Below are positions 9,536-23,779 of a stretch of DNA of 64,000 nt, one piece after another. The stretch is from Sapria himalayana (Eukaryota; Streptophyta; Magnoliopsida; Malpighiales; Rafflesiaceae): NCBI GenBank assembly GCA_029783825.1, contig JAREIK010012127.1, forward strand, positions 248,001 through 312,000. Direction: 5' to 3'. Positions within the stretch are counted from its first letter, which is position 1. Every line of letters starts with the position of its first letter. The notes below the pieces were generated by a model. That model saw only the letters and a list, made by a program, of their open reading frames with translations, made no database searches and was not told the origin of the DNA. A program made the position numbers and the translations under genes.

Positions 9536-12500
9536 AAAAATTATTCTAATTCTTACAGATTCCCATTATGTTTATATAATAGGTCCAGACATCAAAAGTA
9601 GTAGGCCACACATATTGCTTTTGATGTGGCTTAAAAACAAAAAATATTGGTTGTAGTCATCAAATTTCATTCCAATGACTACACGAGATTTACACTATGG
9701 ATGTTATATAGGTTGTTGGGTTCACTAGACATGTTCTATATAGAAGTAATTTTCTGATTGTTTCCTTTTTCAAAACTCGGATCAAATTTTTTACGACTTC
9801 TTTTCTACCATCTTGTATTCATTTACACTATTAGTGGCTTAGCTATTGCAAGTGCAATGTGTTCTCATTTTAAAGATTAACACTAAAAAATATATTTTGC
9901 TCATTATTTACTTTGTATGATTGTAGAAAATATTGATATGATGTTAATGTTTCACCATCAAAACAACCTTCATTACAAATTGAAGGTAAAGATGATGGTA
10001 GGTGTTCTAAGTGGGTAAATGTGTCAATGAAGGTGAACACTATGTGACTAAACCCTAAGGGCCTCTCGAAGAATTTGAAACACTCACTAAATATTATGAG
10101 TAATTTGAAAATTTTATATTATGAATTATTATATAAAATATTGGGAATGAAGTCACCCCCAATATTTGAATGAATATGTAGAATAATAGAAAAAATGAGT
10201 ATTGCTTAGGTAGAGCATTATATGACCTAAAAACTCAAAATTTTAGGTCAAGAATAATGTACTACTTTTGGCTTCTAAATTTATAATAAACACATTTTTT
10301 TATTAATATTATAAAAAATACAATGCTAATATTAATTTTGAAAAGATTAAGTATAGTAGATTAGAGTTAAAAATGTTGTTTGTTAAATAATTTTAATTTT
10401 AAAAATATTAAGATTATTTATTTATAAGTAATATATGAAAATATTATTTACCCTGCAAAATTTATCGAATTTTTTTTTGTAGTATATATTCTTTTTATTA
10501 AATTAACATGGGAATATATGTAATAATGATAAAGACTTTTAAAGCATGTTAGAATTAAAAAATTGCATGTTAAATTTAAAGTCTAGTTTATGAGGAAATG
10601 TTAATAAGTAAAAATAATTTAAATAAATTCATTAATTATAGTGTAATCCATTTTTACTTAACTCAAATTCATCACATGATTTTATCTTTAATTACTTTAG
10701 TTAAATCCTAATATTTTTATTTTATTCATAACTTGATTTATATCTCTAATTGCTTGAATTAAATATTTTTTACTTAACTCAAATTCAATATGTATGGTGC
10801 ATAAACATCGCTCATTTTAATTATGTATGTTGAAGATCAACAAACAAAACATGTGCATGTGTAATTATTAAAGTTTCAATAATTTTTCCCTTATATTAGT
10901 AAGGTTGTTTAAGAGTGTTAAAGTTCTCAATTAATCATATGTCTTTTTTTATTTGGTGAAAATGAGACTTAAAATTAGCAATTTGACATTCTTTACCAAT
11001 CAAGTTATTATTATATTTGAGTCCAAAATTCTTGTAAAATAATGAATAAGAGTTATCTGAGCAATTCTATTGAGAAAATTTAATGACTTATTCATTTTAT
11101 AGTTAATATTAGATTTGGAAGTAAGCAAAAACCTCTTCACTTATTCACTTTATACTCAATATGGAATTAAAAAATTAAAACTCACAAGTGTCACACTTTC
11201 TTTCACAATCCATTTAATGAAAGTTTTGTGAGGAGTAATAAAAGATATATTGGTGTAACTAGAAAATTTAATTATCGAGTGATAAACATTGTGTACATTT
11301 TGGGTTTCATTTCCAATTACTCATGATTTGCACAAATTTTTCTATTAGATTTTCTTAGATCTATTTTATTCGATATTCGATTAATATATAATGGATAATT
11401 ATCATTAGATATATCATTTTTAAAAAAATGACATATATAATCTATGGTTAGCTAAATCAAGGATGATATATAAATTCTAAAATAATTTGGTTAAAAAATT
11501 ACATCCAAAAACATGCTATCAATCTTTGGATAGCAAAATTGGGCAGATTAAGAACCAAATATCACCTATTCTCAACCTCAATCCCACAAATTTTTGATGG
11601 CGAATTTTTAACCATATTTTTTTAATGTTCTATTTGCAAAGATGTAAATAGAATATATTATGGCAAGAAATATGTTACTAGATGCAGACCAAAGATGTAA
11701 AAGATTCAATTTCTAACATCTTTAAAAATGATGAAAATAGAATATTCATGTGGGTCTCCAAGGAATATTCAAAGGAAATCTACATTTGCAGCAATAATTT
11801 ATTACATCTGGAAAGAAAAAATAGAAGATAATATGAAGGAAAATCCAGTGACACCGGAATGATCATGAAGAAAATCAAAACTGAGATTTAATTTTTATTT
11901 TGGGAAATATGCTATAATCTAAAAATAGAATAGTTCGAATAAAATTTTATAGTGCTTTATTACTTATCAAAAAAAGGATGATATATAAATTATGGATTAT
12001 AGCAATATATTTATTAGAGAGTGTGAATTGTGGAGTTATTTTATAAGATTCATTCAATTAGTATAAGAATCACATTGTATATACAAATATAAAACTTTGT
12101 ACCTTGATAAGTCATGTAATTAATGTCTTCTATATTTCAACTCTTAGGTTTTCCATCAACCTTTATTTTCGTAATTCAAGTGTCCAACTAGTTCCATGTA
12201 GTACTACAAATTTAACTTTTCCTTTATATCCAAATCAATTCTATAATATCTCACTCTTCTTTCATCAATACCAAGAAAGTTCATACTAGTGGATGACCCT
12301 AAACCATTATGTTATAGTTGTACACATTAGGTAATACCTGATCATGCAAGACTCATCATGTGAAAATTGTTTTAATATATAAATTATTTTTACTTAACAT
12401 GGTGAAATATATGATAAATCTGCTTCCTTTTTTTTAACTTTTGTTTGCTGGCATATGCTAATCAGTTTATGCATTACTCGAACAATTCTCCAAAGGTATT

Positions 12501-13020
12501 CTAATTGCTTTTAAAAATTGGTATAATCAAGTATATATATCTTTATGGATGAGGATGATCTTAACAAATATGATGAAGCGTATAAAGATTGCTTCATGAA
12601 TTATGAAAAAATATTGAACAAATGCATTTATAATAACTTGGATTTTAAATTATGGTATTTAAATTTTTGAGTTATTGGATTAATTAATTTAGAGAAGGAT
12701 TGGGAAAGAGAAATATAGGTAAAACTTTTAATAGTTTAGTTGATGGATAATTTTGATAGAACTTGTGAAATTTACTAAATTTTAGGTTCTAAAAAGTAAG
12801 ATTTTATCGATACTACTCGACAGTGGAATCCAATAAACATCATTTCAATGACTAATTAAGGTTTAAAATTCTGAGGTTCATCTTTAGGAATGAAAAATCT
12901 AAATTAGATAATAGATTATAACTATCAAAATTTCACATTCAAGTCATTGATAACTCCATGAAAGTAAAATTTTTTTTATCTTTATTACCTATTTTAAAAA
13001 AACAAAGAGTAGAATTTTAA
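9536..13020. other. AT-rich stretch, no gene recognised
   Basis: Many short open frames but none with recognisable domains. Small direct repeats are visible: tttttacttaactcaaattca occurs at about 10652 and 10770, and aggatgatatataaatt at about 11461 and 11975. Text at 12545-12960 is faintly protein-like but could not be placed. Confidence 0.4.
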
Positions 13021-13031
13021 TTTTATGTATT

Positions 13032-13390
13032 TCAATATATATATATATATATAATCATAATTTAGTACTATTTATTTTATTTAAAAAATTAACTTTATTT
13101 GAATATTTTTTTGTGTAAAAATGAAATTATTACATATAGATGATTAAAGCCGGCTTGTAGTGACATAAAGATCATTTAAAGGAAAATCTAAGAGAATGAT
13201 ATTTGTTAAGCATATATATCTTATATATATATATATATGTATGTATATATGTATGTATGTATGTATATAAGTATAGATATATATATATTTATTTATTTAT
13301 ATAATGTATATATATGGTTGTGTATATGTGTATGTTTGTATAAATACATAAATACATAAATACATACATATATACATATGTGTATGTTTG

Positions 13391-13426
<36 letters not shown>

Positions 13427-13551
13427 TAGATATATGTGAATATATTTTTATATATAAATATATACATACATATGTATGTTTGTATGTATACTATATATGT
13501 AAATATATGTGTATGCACATATTTATACACACACTCACTCACTCACTCACT

Positions 13552-13586
<35 letters not shown>

Positions 13587-13618
13587 GAGTGAGTGTGTGT
13601 GTGTTTGGGATGCTTGGA
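13032..13618. repeat. Compound microsatellite TA / TATG / TG / CACT / CA
   Basis: A patchwork of (TA)n, (TATG)n, (TG)n, (CACT)n and (CA)n. The (CACT)n-(CA)n block at 13527-13583 is followed by gagtgagtgtgtgtgtgt, its reverse complement, so the right end can form a hairpin. The open frame across it has no coding meaning. Confidence 0.95.
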
Positions 13619-13619
13619 T

Positions 13620-14595
13620 ATAATTAAAACAAAAAGAGTAGTTATAAAAAAGTTTTCAAAAATGAGTCATAGAGAAAAATAAAAAACTAATGATATTCCT
13701 TCAGAAGTACAAAGACACATTAAAGAAGAATTATTAGAAGTCAAAAATGAATAGAAGCACAAATGAGGACTTATAAAGAGAATGATATATTTTTACACAA
13801 ACAAATCATTATGAAGACAAAAAGAAGCATACAAGAAAGAAGATAAGAAGAAAGTTTACGAACAAAAACACAAAAACATTATTCATGAACAGAAACTCAA
13901 ATCCAATAAATGAAAAAAATATAACAATACGAGTTTTTTCTTTTATTTTATAATACTATTATAATTCTTATTGACAATAAATTGACTAAAAAGAAAAATC
14001 TACAAGCTCAAAAAATAGAGGGAGGAGTAGGTAATTGGACTGCATTTAGTATTTGGTATAAATTAAATACTCTCAACTCCAATAACTACCATAGCCTTTT
14101 GCCTAGGCAAGTTATATCAACTCCAATAACTGCAAGTTATCTTCCCATAGATGCTAACTCTAAAATTTCCTAAGTCCTTTTGAAATTCATGTGACAAGAT
14201 ATATTCAATGAGTAATCCCTTCGACTTATTGTATAAACTAGGTTTGTGGTATTTAACGAATTTATGCGAGTACCTAAAACTTTCTTTTTATAATGATTTT
14301 AATGCTTTGTAGTTTTGATTGTACTTTCAACCTCTTCGAAGCTCAAATAATGGTCTAAAACATACCAAAAAATATCACCATAAAAAAAAAACATGTTTTA
14401 AACTCTTATAAACTATGGATATTTAGGATTCAAGTGGATAAGGTAAAAGAACGACCCAAAAAAATAGAATCACTAGAAACATTGAAGTGAGATAAGAAGA
14501 TGATGGAAAACCTTATATGATTGAAAGTCTCAATGAAGATTTAAAAAAGTGAACATATAAAAAGTTCTTGTTATGGTCTTTGAATTTGATAAATC
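13620..14595. other. AT-rich stretch, no gene recognised
   Basis: Weakly coding-looking Lys/Glu-rich text at 13630-13920 with stops. The phrase ctccaataactaccatag/ctccaataactgcaag recurs at 14076 and 14121. Nothing assignable. Confidence 0.4.
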
Positions 14596-14599
14596 TAAT

Positions 14600-14901
14600 G
14601 CATATGATTATATATATAAATACATATTTATAAACATATGTTATATATAAGCATTATATATTTACATATGCAAATATTCATTAATACACACACACACACT
14701 ATATATATATATGCATATGTTACATATATATAAAACATAAGTTATATATATATATATATATATATTAATTATATACTATATATATATATATATCAACATA
14801 TGTTATATATATACATTTGTATATATATAATTATTATATATATATATAATAATTATATAAAAAACAATATATATATATATAAAAAATAGATGTTATATAA
14901 T

Positions 14902-14956
<55 letters not shown>

Positions 14957-15180
14957 CCTACATAAACTATATAAAAAAACAATTTTGATAACATATATAT
15001 ATATATATATATCTATATGTACAAGTTTATATGTATGTGTGTGTGTGTGTATACATGTATATATATATATCTATATGTACAAGTTTATATGTATGTGTGT
15101 GTGTGTGTATACATGTGTATATATATATATATATAGATGCATACATTTATATGTGTGTGTGTGTGTGTGTATATATATAA
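14600..15180. repeat. TA/TG microsatellite with an approximately 54-bp minisatellite
   Basis: Long (TA)n runs, then about three copies (from about 14995 to 15170) of a unit made of TA-run, ctatatgtacaagtttatat, (gt)n and acatgt. The first two copies are almost identical; the third has diverged. No gene. Confidence 0.9.
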
Positions 15181-16728
15181 TGCTTTAATTTAGCTTTAAA
15201 TAGTGCATCAAAACATATTTTATTTTATTTTTCATTAATTCATGGATATCTAATATACTTTAGAAAAACTAATTATGCATTTCTCAAAGAAAATCAAATA
15301 TCTCATTTTAATATTCATACCTTATAAAATAATGGATCACACCTTTTACAAATTTAAGCAAAAAAAATTTTAAACAAAGATAATTAATAATTAAAATGAT
15401 CAAATTTGTCATTTCGTCCCAATCAAAAAGCTAGGTTCTAATCGAAAGTTGCATTTTAATAAAAGCATTCATCTTATTTCAGTAAAATTGCCTAAAGAAA
15501 ATTAGTGATAAAACATCTCTCTACATTTTAATAATTTTTCTTTTTTATTTTAAATAGTTATTATATGTATTTATATAGTTTTCCATATTCTTCTAACAAT
15601 TTATTTTCATTTTTGTTGATTGATTTTGTTTATTTAGCTAATGCTATTCTACAACTAGAACTCGTGTATTTGATGTCTACCTACTTGAAAGTATGAGCCC
15701 AAACCCATAGGGTTTGTCCTCATGCCAAGTGCTATCCATTGTTGATTCTATGTTACCTCATTATCCTATGTAAATAGACACCACATGGATATCATCATCT
15801 GGTGCTGACATTTTTCATGCTCCAATTCAAGGAGTAGATGCTTTAAATAATCACAATATGTGAATTACCATTAACGCGGCTTTGGATCTTGTTTGAAAGT
15901 TATCCAATTAAACTTTGTTACACCCATTACTAATTGAATATTTTATCTAATGGAAGGTTTTCGCTAGATAAAAATCAACAATGAGTTAAAACACAATCAT
16001 ATTAGTTTTGATGACCATTAATTATGTTTGCATTTTGAGTGAAATTTATCATGTCATTTGAAGTGTTATTTACTAGATAATGTCAGTCTAATAATCTCAT
16101 TGATTTTTACTTTAGTTATTTATGTTGCTGAAATAATTATGATAATTCTGTGGGTGTATTTTGAAGAAGATTACCTCGACTAATTGTACACATTGATGAG
16201 AGTTTTGATTTTGAATGGCTTTGGACAATATAAAAAGGGTCTTGATTTTGCATAATCATGACATTGTTAAAAGATCTTGATTTTTCATAGCATTTTTTAT
16301 CATAACTTCTCTCACCAACTCTTATTCAACGACAATCAACCTAAAATAGCCCAATAATTGTAATCACACTAATAAATTCATTCTAAATATAAATAGTTAT
16401 TTCGTAATATAAATTGGAGTTTGATGGTATGATGTGATGGACTTGGTCCTTAGGTGACAAGTTTGCATGGTAGGGCTATTTTAGTATTCTTATTAAAATT
16501 GTATTCACGTTAATGATATAATATATACAAAGGCCTTGTAGATATGTTTTTGATCAGTCTTTCTCTTATATATGCTGAGATAGTATATACAATGCCAATT
16601 AATTAAAAGAGCCATAGGTGTCATGTGGCGAGAAGCCATGCTTTGTTGTTGATGGTAATATCGAATAATGTTTTAATAATTTATGTTGGAAGACTTTGTC
16701 TTCATTATCCTAACTAAGGTTTCATTCT
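15181..16728. other. AT-rich stretch, no gene recognised
   Basis: No domain, RNA gene or clear repeat recognised. Slightly less AT-rich text at 15690-15900 could be old coding or retrotransposon sequence but could not be placed. Confidence 0.35.
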
Positions 16729-18042
16729 TCAAAACAAAAGGCCAGCTAGCCCATAGGTTATATATATATGTGTGTGTGTGTACAAACTACAATAAACGAA
16801 GTATTTTAAGTTCCCTTTAAGGCTGATTTGAAGAAGAAGATTTTGTAACATGGGAATAGTCCAATCGGGTAAATAAATTGTATTCCTTCCCCTCCCTCCA
16901 CCTATGTTTTCAAAGAGAAAAGGGAATTGGTCAGTCCTAGTGCTTAAGGCTTCTAGTTCCTCTTCAATTATGTTTTTTTTATTTGTCACCTTGCATCTTT
17001 CATTTGACATTTAACTATGCAAATAAATATGTGGGGCAACTCTCTTTGTTATTTCAATTAGTTAAACAACTTTTCAATGAAATGAGCTTAATCATTTCTA
17101 TCACAATAGGCTCAACCATTGGATCAATATTCCATCTATCACCCTTGTTTTTGATTGCTCCCCGCCCTTGCAAATAAATAGTTAGGGCAATATTAAGGAT
17201 ATCCTACGTTCAAAATAAATTGATTGAGCTTTCAGCATCACACCACTTAACATAAACAAACAAATCTTCTACTTAAGATCGTAGAGCTCTTAATATATAT
17301 GAGCACCCCAAGAATTGCATGTAATTATTGCCACCCTTCTTATTTTGACCAGTTTGATCTACGAGCAACCTTTACTTCTCTTAATTAACTTGTTTAGGAA
17401 TGTGTTTGGATGTATAATACAGGGCAGCCCCATTTATGACATTAGAGGAAGCACATGGCATGGAAAGCAAGACATCCTTAAGAATTCTATCTCATTGGGG
17501 TCCGACTAGTCTACCACAGTGTTAAAAATGAGGGGAGATGACTTTTATTAAACAATAAAAGGCAAAGTGGCATATCAGAATTTTCTTATTCAAGAAAAGA
17601 TATGGATATAGATATCATAGGATATTAAAGGCTAATGCCTTATCTTAATAATAAAGAAAAAGGATAGTTTTTCGCTAGGTTGATTATTGAATACTTTTCT
17701 TAGTAATTCTATCTCAATGCACTTGGGCACGTATATTACTTGTGCATTAGTTACTATGAAACTCAACCATAATCCTGATCGAATTAGAGCAGCTTATGTA
17801 TTTCTCTTTTATCTATGCATTTTTTTTCATTAGAGAAATCATGTTTACAGATGGATAACTAAGCTCTTTCTTTTATGTTGTTATTTCTTAGCTTCACTCT
17901 AGTCTCCCTTAGCCAACTTTCATTATCTTCAGAAACTCAATCTTAGCTTGCTCACGTTGATGCCTTGCTTTTTCTTTTTTTTTTAGTTTTATTCACTAGC
18001 CCCTACATTCTCCTCTCAAATATTATACAAGTTGTGTATGTG

Positions 18043-18077
<35 letters not shown>

Positions 18078-19555
18078 ATGGTGTATATATGTTGCTTTTC
18101 TTGTCCATATTTTCTTTCCCTGCATTATAATCATAGTTGTTAGCTCATAAAATATATCGCATATTATTTTCCTATTTTCTTTTCTTGTCCATATTTTTTT
18201 TTCTGTATTATGTATTATATCATATCATGTAACATAAGTTTTTTCACATTGTAAAAAATATGTAAAAAAATATATTTGTATAAATGTATATTAAAAGTAT
18301 GAATTATAGTATATGATAATGATAATGTAACCTTTTGTATAAGATTATTTTGCTTATTTTTTTATGATTATTTTTTAATTCTTTTTGTATATTTGAATAA
18401 TTAATATAATAAATTCTTTAACATGAAATATTAATTTGATTTTTTTTAAATTATAGAAAATAGTTGAGAATGTATGTATTGTTCCATCATAGTATCACAT
18501 GTCATATCATGTTTGGTATTTGTATTGTAAGATATGTTTTAAAATAAGATATAAAATGTGAAACCTATTAATTTTCATTAAAAAAAATATATGTTGTATT
18601 AATTCTTGTATCACAAGTTTCTAACAATTATAATCATAATTATTTGACATTTTTTTTCTATCTATGATGTTAATTTGGTGAGACATGATGCATTTTTTTT
18701 CATTGATTTAGAATATCAATAATTATCAACCATGGGTGTGATTTTTTTAGTTAATTAATATCATTTTAATAGGATGAGTATCTTCATCATCAATATGTTT
18801 GTTTCTTTTGTGTTATTAACATTATCAACCATATATAACATAGTACGTATAATAATTTATTAATTTGTAGTAGTAGTTCATACTATAGGTTGCTAATGAT
18901 ATGAGCTGAGTTTGAGTTCAATTGAGCTTGAGTCGAGTTATTAATATTTTGAGTTCGAGTTCAATTGAGCTCATGTGTTCATCTTTTGAAGGTAAAAATT
19001 GGGTTTTTACTATTACTAGTAAATAAAAAATTGAATTTTATTGTTATTTTATGAATTAGATGTATGATGATTTAATAATTGCATTCCATATATTTATCAG
19101 AGAATTTTATAAAATAAAATCTCATGCCCTGCCAAGATTCATGCGACACATTTCCATCTGAGTCATGTTGGTGCCTAAAAAATTTTCCTCGAGGAATTGA
19201 GATAGATAACGATTTTAACTTGAGAATATAGAGGCGAAATGCTTAGTCATAGTCATTGTTAAATGAGAGTTAATATTCATATATTGCATCAAATAGAAAA
19301 AGTTTCTATATTTAACTATGATAATCAAATAACTAAGCATTCAAATTTGATATATAACGATAACATAAACATATTGAAATTGATTGTCATTTCATTAGAA
19401 GTAAGATCTAATATAATCTGTATGTAAGGTTGCTATTGCTTACACTTATTTTTAGGATGGCAAAACATATAGTCTCATATCAATTTTAATCTTAGCTAGA
19501 TTTGTCATTTCGATCAAGATTGACATTGATATGTATGTTTGTCATTTTTTTTCAG
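16729..19555. other. Mostly non-coding stretch with (GT)n and GAGCT-rich text
   Basis: The longest open frame (minus strand, 16729-17010, 93 codons) partly runs through a (GT)n tract and has no recognisable domain. A (GT)n microsatellite lies at about 18036-18078. A short tract of gagttcgagttcaattgagct words at 18900-18975 is a motif often seen in plant repeats. No gene is supported before the PP5 fragment. Confidence 0.4.
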
Positions 19556-19854
19556 CCAACAGGTTTGTTCGTGTTATATAACTATATACACAAGCTATTA
19601 ATTTACATGATCAGAATGCTGTGTATTGGGCCAATCGTGCAATTGCCCATGCCAAACTGGAAGAAAATGGGTGTGCTGTAGAGGATGCTTTCAAGGCTAT
19701 CGATTGTGATCCTTACTATTCCTAGGCACATAATGCATCATGAGTCTGCTATGTATAATTTTCTTCTTCTTCCTCCTAACATTTGTCTGAAACCACATGG
19801 TTATTATAGATGAGGTGCTACATATCTTGCCATGGAGAATCACAAAAAAGAATT
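19556..19854 (+). pseudogene. Protein phosphatase 5 TPR exon, left part (interrupted by CACTA)
   Basis: After a good acceptor (tttttttcag, ending 19555) the plus strand encodes LYTQAINL, then QNAVYWANRAIAHAKLEENG and AVEDAFKAIDCDP, matching the N-terminal tetratricopeptide repeats of plant serine/threonine protein phosphatase 5. An insertion of about 85 bp without splice-like ends, carrying a stop, follows; then GYYR.GATYLAMENHKKE (about 19799-19852) resumes the next TPR helix. There the CACTA element starts. In PP5 the TPR domain binds Hsp90 and inhibits the C-terminal phosphatase domain (family knowledge). No phosphatase catalytic exon is present. Stops at VI*LYTQ, YS*AHN and YYR*GA show that this copy is dead. 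Confidence 0.85.
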
Positions 19855-19963
19855 CACTACAACAAAAACCATAATCAATGACGCCTAAAAATTGTCATTA
19901 TATATATATAATTTTGCTTATCGAGAGCGTCATCCGCTAGCGTGACATAAAAAGTCTATACAT

Positions 19964-20096
19964 ATAATGATGTTTTTTTTGCAGTGTCGTTGAATTATAC
20001 CTCGACGCTAAAATAAAGTGTCATTTTTATTAACAATGATGCTTTATTTTAGTGTCAAGGTATGATTCAATGACACTGCAAAAAAAATGTCATTAT
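19964..20096. repeat. Long hairpin in CACTA left subterminal region
   Basis: About 60-bp arms: ataatgatg.tttttttgcagtgtcgttgaa... on the left pairs with ...ttcaatgacactgcaaaaaaaatgtcattat on the right, around a loop near ttttattaaca. A few mismatches. It is built from the same GTGTCATT words as the subterminal repeats. Confidence 0.85.
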
Positions 20097-20187
20097 ATGT
20101 TGTAGCTATCGTAAATTTTTTTTAATACTATGATACTTAGAAAAAGCGTCAAGGAAGATTATAATTTAAATAAATTTAAATTTAATA

Positions 20188-20243
20188 ATTATTGTAAATA
20201 TATTTTCACCTATTATTGTAAATATATTTTCACCTGTTATTGT
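20188..20243 (+). repeat. 24-bp tandem duplication
   Basis: attattgtaaatatattttcacct-type unit in two near-identical copies plus a partial third, inside the CACTA interior. Confidence 0.85.
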
Positions 20244-21559
20244 AATACTGCATGCACATAAGAACAACATTTTTTACAATTCATACCAAGAATACAGTTT
20301 TCAAGTACAATGGGGAACTCAAACTTCTTACAAATCAAAAAAAAATATAATACAATTTCAACATTCGTTTCTTAAATTTAATTCAAATTTTCTGATATAT
20401 GCAACCCAATTGTGCCTTAACTCCATAAAACTGGTTCATGCTAGCTTGACAAAATTGAGAGTTAATTTCCAAACAAGGTAACTTGCATACAAATAGATGA
20501 ACAATAAATACTTACACTTGTAGAAATAAATATATTATAGAGAATTGGAAAAAAAACAGGAATGATAACAACATATCATAAAAATAATTTATATAACAAT
20601 TGACATATATGATTAAACAAATTTAACAACAACAAAAATAAAGTTAGTAGTAATGGATAAAATATAAAGCTGGAGATTTATCAATTATGGCATAAAAGTT
20701 GATAAAATTTTTTAAAATACAAAACAATAATAATCCATTTAAAACCTAAAGGTGTGTAGTGAGTTTAAAGATCTCACAAACAACTTGAAAAAACACTACA
20801 AAAACCAATTAAATAGCATAAAATGAAAAGTTAAATTACTTGCCATCTTCCCAACACATCAAAAAAACTCGATGAGATGATATGTAATTTAATTTCAAGT
20901 TCTATTTGATTACACAAATATAGTAATCCAATTAACATATAGTTTTAGATTCATTAATAAAATATTGGCTAAATGAAAAAAATATATATGCCTTGAAATA
21001 ATTATTGTGTTTTATAAGGGTGAAAAGGTAATTTACACTATTGTGGTAAAGTAGTGAAGCCAAAAGTCGAAATCATAATTTATTCCATTGTCAATATACA
21101 AGAAAAAATCTATGGTTGACAACATACATAAAAGATAAAATGAAAACATAAAAATTCAAATTACTTATTCAAGTTTTGAATATTTAATTGAAAGTAAGAA
21201 GTAATAACTATGATCTCATTAAAAAAATACATTTATTATCATAATAGTGCATGGACCATTCAAAAGTAGGAAGATCTCCTAACTTGACCAAATAAAAGTT
21301 TATCTTTAAACACCTAAGAATCATGCATTCAATATACCAATATTATTTAACATATGAAAAATATTGAAATATAATGATTGTGTAAGTTAAATACTAAAAT
21401 ATCTTCAAATGATTATGTCGAATAATTTACCTTCAGTCATAGTTTTGTTCAAAAGAGATATAAATTACGAACCTCATCAAAAGTTAATGTTGTAAATCCC
21501 AAAATTTGTTCATGCTTCAATACAAAAAGGTGTCCCCAATGCTTTTCAAACCAAGGAAA

Positions 21560-23547
21560 GTATTAATTGAGTCACCAACATCACCCATTCAGATCGTACT
21601 TCATCCAACTCATCTTCGTTGTATGATTCCTTCCCATTAAACTGTTGAAAAGTAAAGTATTATCTTAATCAATAAAATTGGAAAACTAAAAATAACTAAT
21701 ATATTGAGAAACAACAAATCAACACATACCTTTGATGTTAGACATCCTTGATCAAGAATGATATCTCTCATATATCTCATCATATAGTATCCACATTCAA
21801 CACTACCTTGTTGTCTTGGGCACTGAACGTAAAATAAAATCAATATATATATATATATATATGGAGTTACTTGCAAGTAATATTGTAAAAAGTTTAAAAT
21901 TAAGCAGAAGACACTAAATATTATACTACTCAGTTAATGAGTTATGTACCCCTAGTACAACCCAATTAGGCTCTCTTTTTTATGATATATATTTTTTAAA
22001 GTGAAGATTTTTTTAGCTCTGCATTAAGAAAAAAAATTTATGTTGCCAACAAATGCTTCATTCTATAATAAGAAGGGAAAAACTTACATATTAATAATAT
22101 CTTTAAGATCATCTGCAGGTTGATGATGCAAGAAATCAAGGTAATAGGCGATCAAAGTCCTTATTTCAAGTAGCACCAATATCTAATGACAACTACAAAA
22201 TTAAAATTAGTGTAACAACATATCATTTATAATTTGATATATATGCATACTTATATTCTTACTTTATTAAATAACTTACCCTGGGTTATATGGAATAAAA
22301 ACCAAATCTGCATTATTTTCATTCATCAACCGATTAGCTATAATCCTTGACTTATTTTTCTTGCTTGCTTCTCCCAATCAAGCTTTGGAAACCAAGGTCG
22401 GATTTACAAAAATAAATCGCTCTGCCTCTTTAGCATCAACCATATTTTTATGCAAATGTCCGATTAAATTTCACACAATATTTAAAAGTTATAATATTTT
22501 AATTTAACTAATATTAAATACAATTCGCATAATGAAAAATTAAAGCATAAATAAGATAGTTAAAATAAATGAAAAATATATTAAATTTTTATCTTACCAT
22601 ATATATAACAAAAGGTGATTAGATGACACATCTGTTGATGATATAATAATATCCATGTCTTCTTTCATGAGGAAGGTCTTAAATGACTGTCCAAAAACCT
22701 CCTCTATGATTTCTACTGCATGTACGATCTCATCCTTTAATAAGCGCCCAACTAATGTAGCAAAGTTCTTGATATCTATGGGATTCTCATCATTTAAACT
22801 CAATGTTCTCTCTCTATTACTCTGTTACATAAATTTCTTTGAATCCTATCAAACATAAAATATCTTTGTATAAATAAGAATTGTCTTAGATAAACTAGTA
22901 TTATTATTATTATTAAGAAATATTTTATTTTAAAAAAAACCACATACCTAGATGCGAAGAGTAGAAGGAATGACAAATTGGGCAGGCCATAAAATTTGAT
23001 GCCTAATAGCATCTCCAATAGTGGTAATTTGGCTTGGAATAGGTACAGGAAGTAATGCATTTGGATCATAAGAAACATCCACGGCAACAAGGCAGTTATC
23101 ACCACATTCAAGTACCATAGTTCCAGCTGTGACAACATTTTCTTTTGTCCCTATGACCAATTGACAATTCCTTTCCTGTAAAATGAAACTTTATTGTTTA
23201 GTTATATGCAATCATCTAAAGTTGATAATTTTCACGTAGAAAAGTATTAGTTAGACAAAATTGAATTATCATAACTTAAGGAGCTTATTAATATAATTTA
23301 TCATGCTAACTTATATTGCAACATTACTTTTATATTTTCATATCAACTAGGTATGTCGATATGAAAATTATGAGTTTGTGATACCACATTTATATTAAAG
23401 AACATAATATTAAATATAACTAACCTTTTTTGATGCTAGCATTGGTGGAGTGTGGTCTTCTACTCGACGTTTTGGTTGCTCAACACTTTCCAGAAGGACA
23501 ATATGTTTTTGAAGCATATTAGAGCTACCAATATAAGAATATGACAT
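21560..23547 (-). pseudogene. CACTA-associated Ulp1-type cysteine protease ORF, intron-containing, decayed
   Basis: Several minus-strand blocks match the Ulp1/C48 protease ORF carried by plant CACTA elements. 23425-23547: exon beginning MSYSYIGSSN, with donor GTTAG. 22948-23175: exon after acceptor tttacag, with LVIGTKENVVTAGT and SYDPNALLPVPIP, as in the linker domain of such ORFs. 22594-22803: IVHAVEIIEEVFGQSF and FLMKEDMD. About 22283-22475: FIFVNPTLVSKA, ADLVFIPYNPG and a GTAAGT donor. About 22090-22185: IAYYLDFLHHQPADDLKD, carrying the expected catalytic Asp region. About 21580-21827: CPRQQGSVECGYYMMRYMR with Gln and the Cys nucleophile, then FNGKESYNEDELDEVRSEW. The His expected in an HW pair before YYLD appears as IL, and stops interrupt two exons, so activity is unlikely. 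The role of these proteases in transposition is not established. Confidence 0.75.
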
Positions 23548-23779
23548 AAGGCAGAATTGTCAAAAGTTTAATATATCTATCTGTCATAAGGCAGAATTTT
23601 CACAAGGCAGAATTTTTAATGTTAGGGTACAAGAGAGCACTCGAATTGTCATAAGTAAAATAAATTGGAGAAGAAGTTTGTATTAAATCATAGATAGAAA
23701 TAAGAATTTTCAAATCACCAATTTCCTCTAGACGGAATCCAAGAAATGACTAGTGCCAAACTAACAAATGGCCTCGACA

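Noticed and set aside
16729..17010. 93-codon minus-strand frame
   Set aside because: No domain recognised, its end is translated (GT)n, and there is no splice or start evidence.
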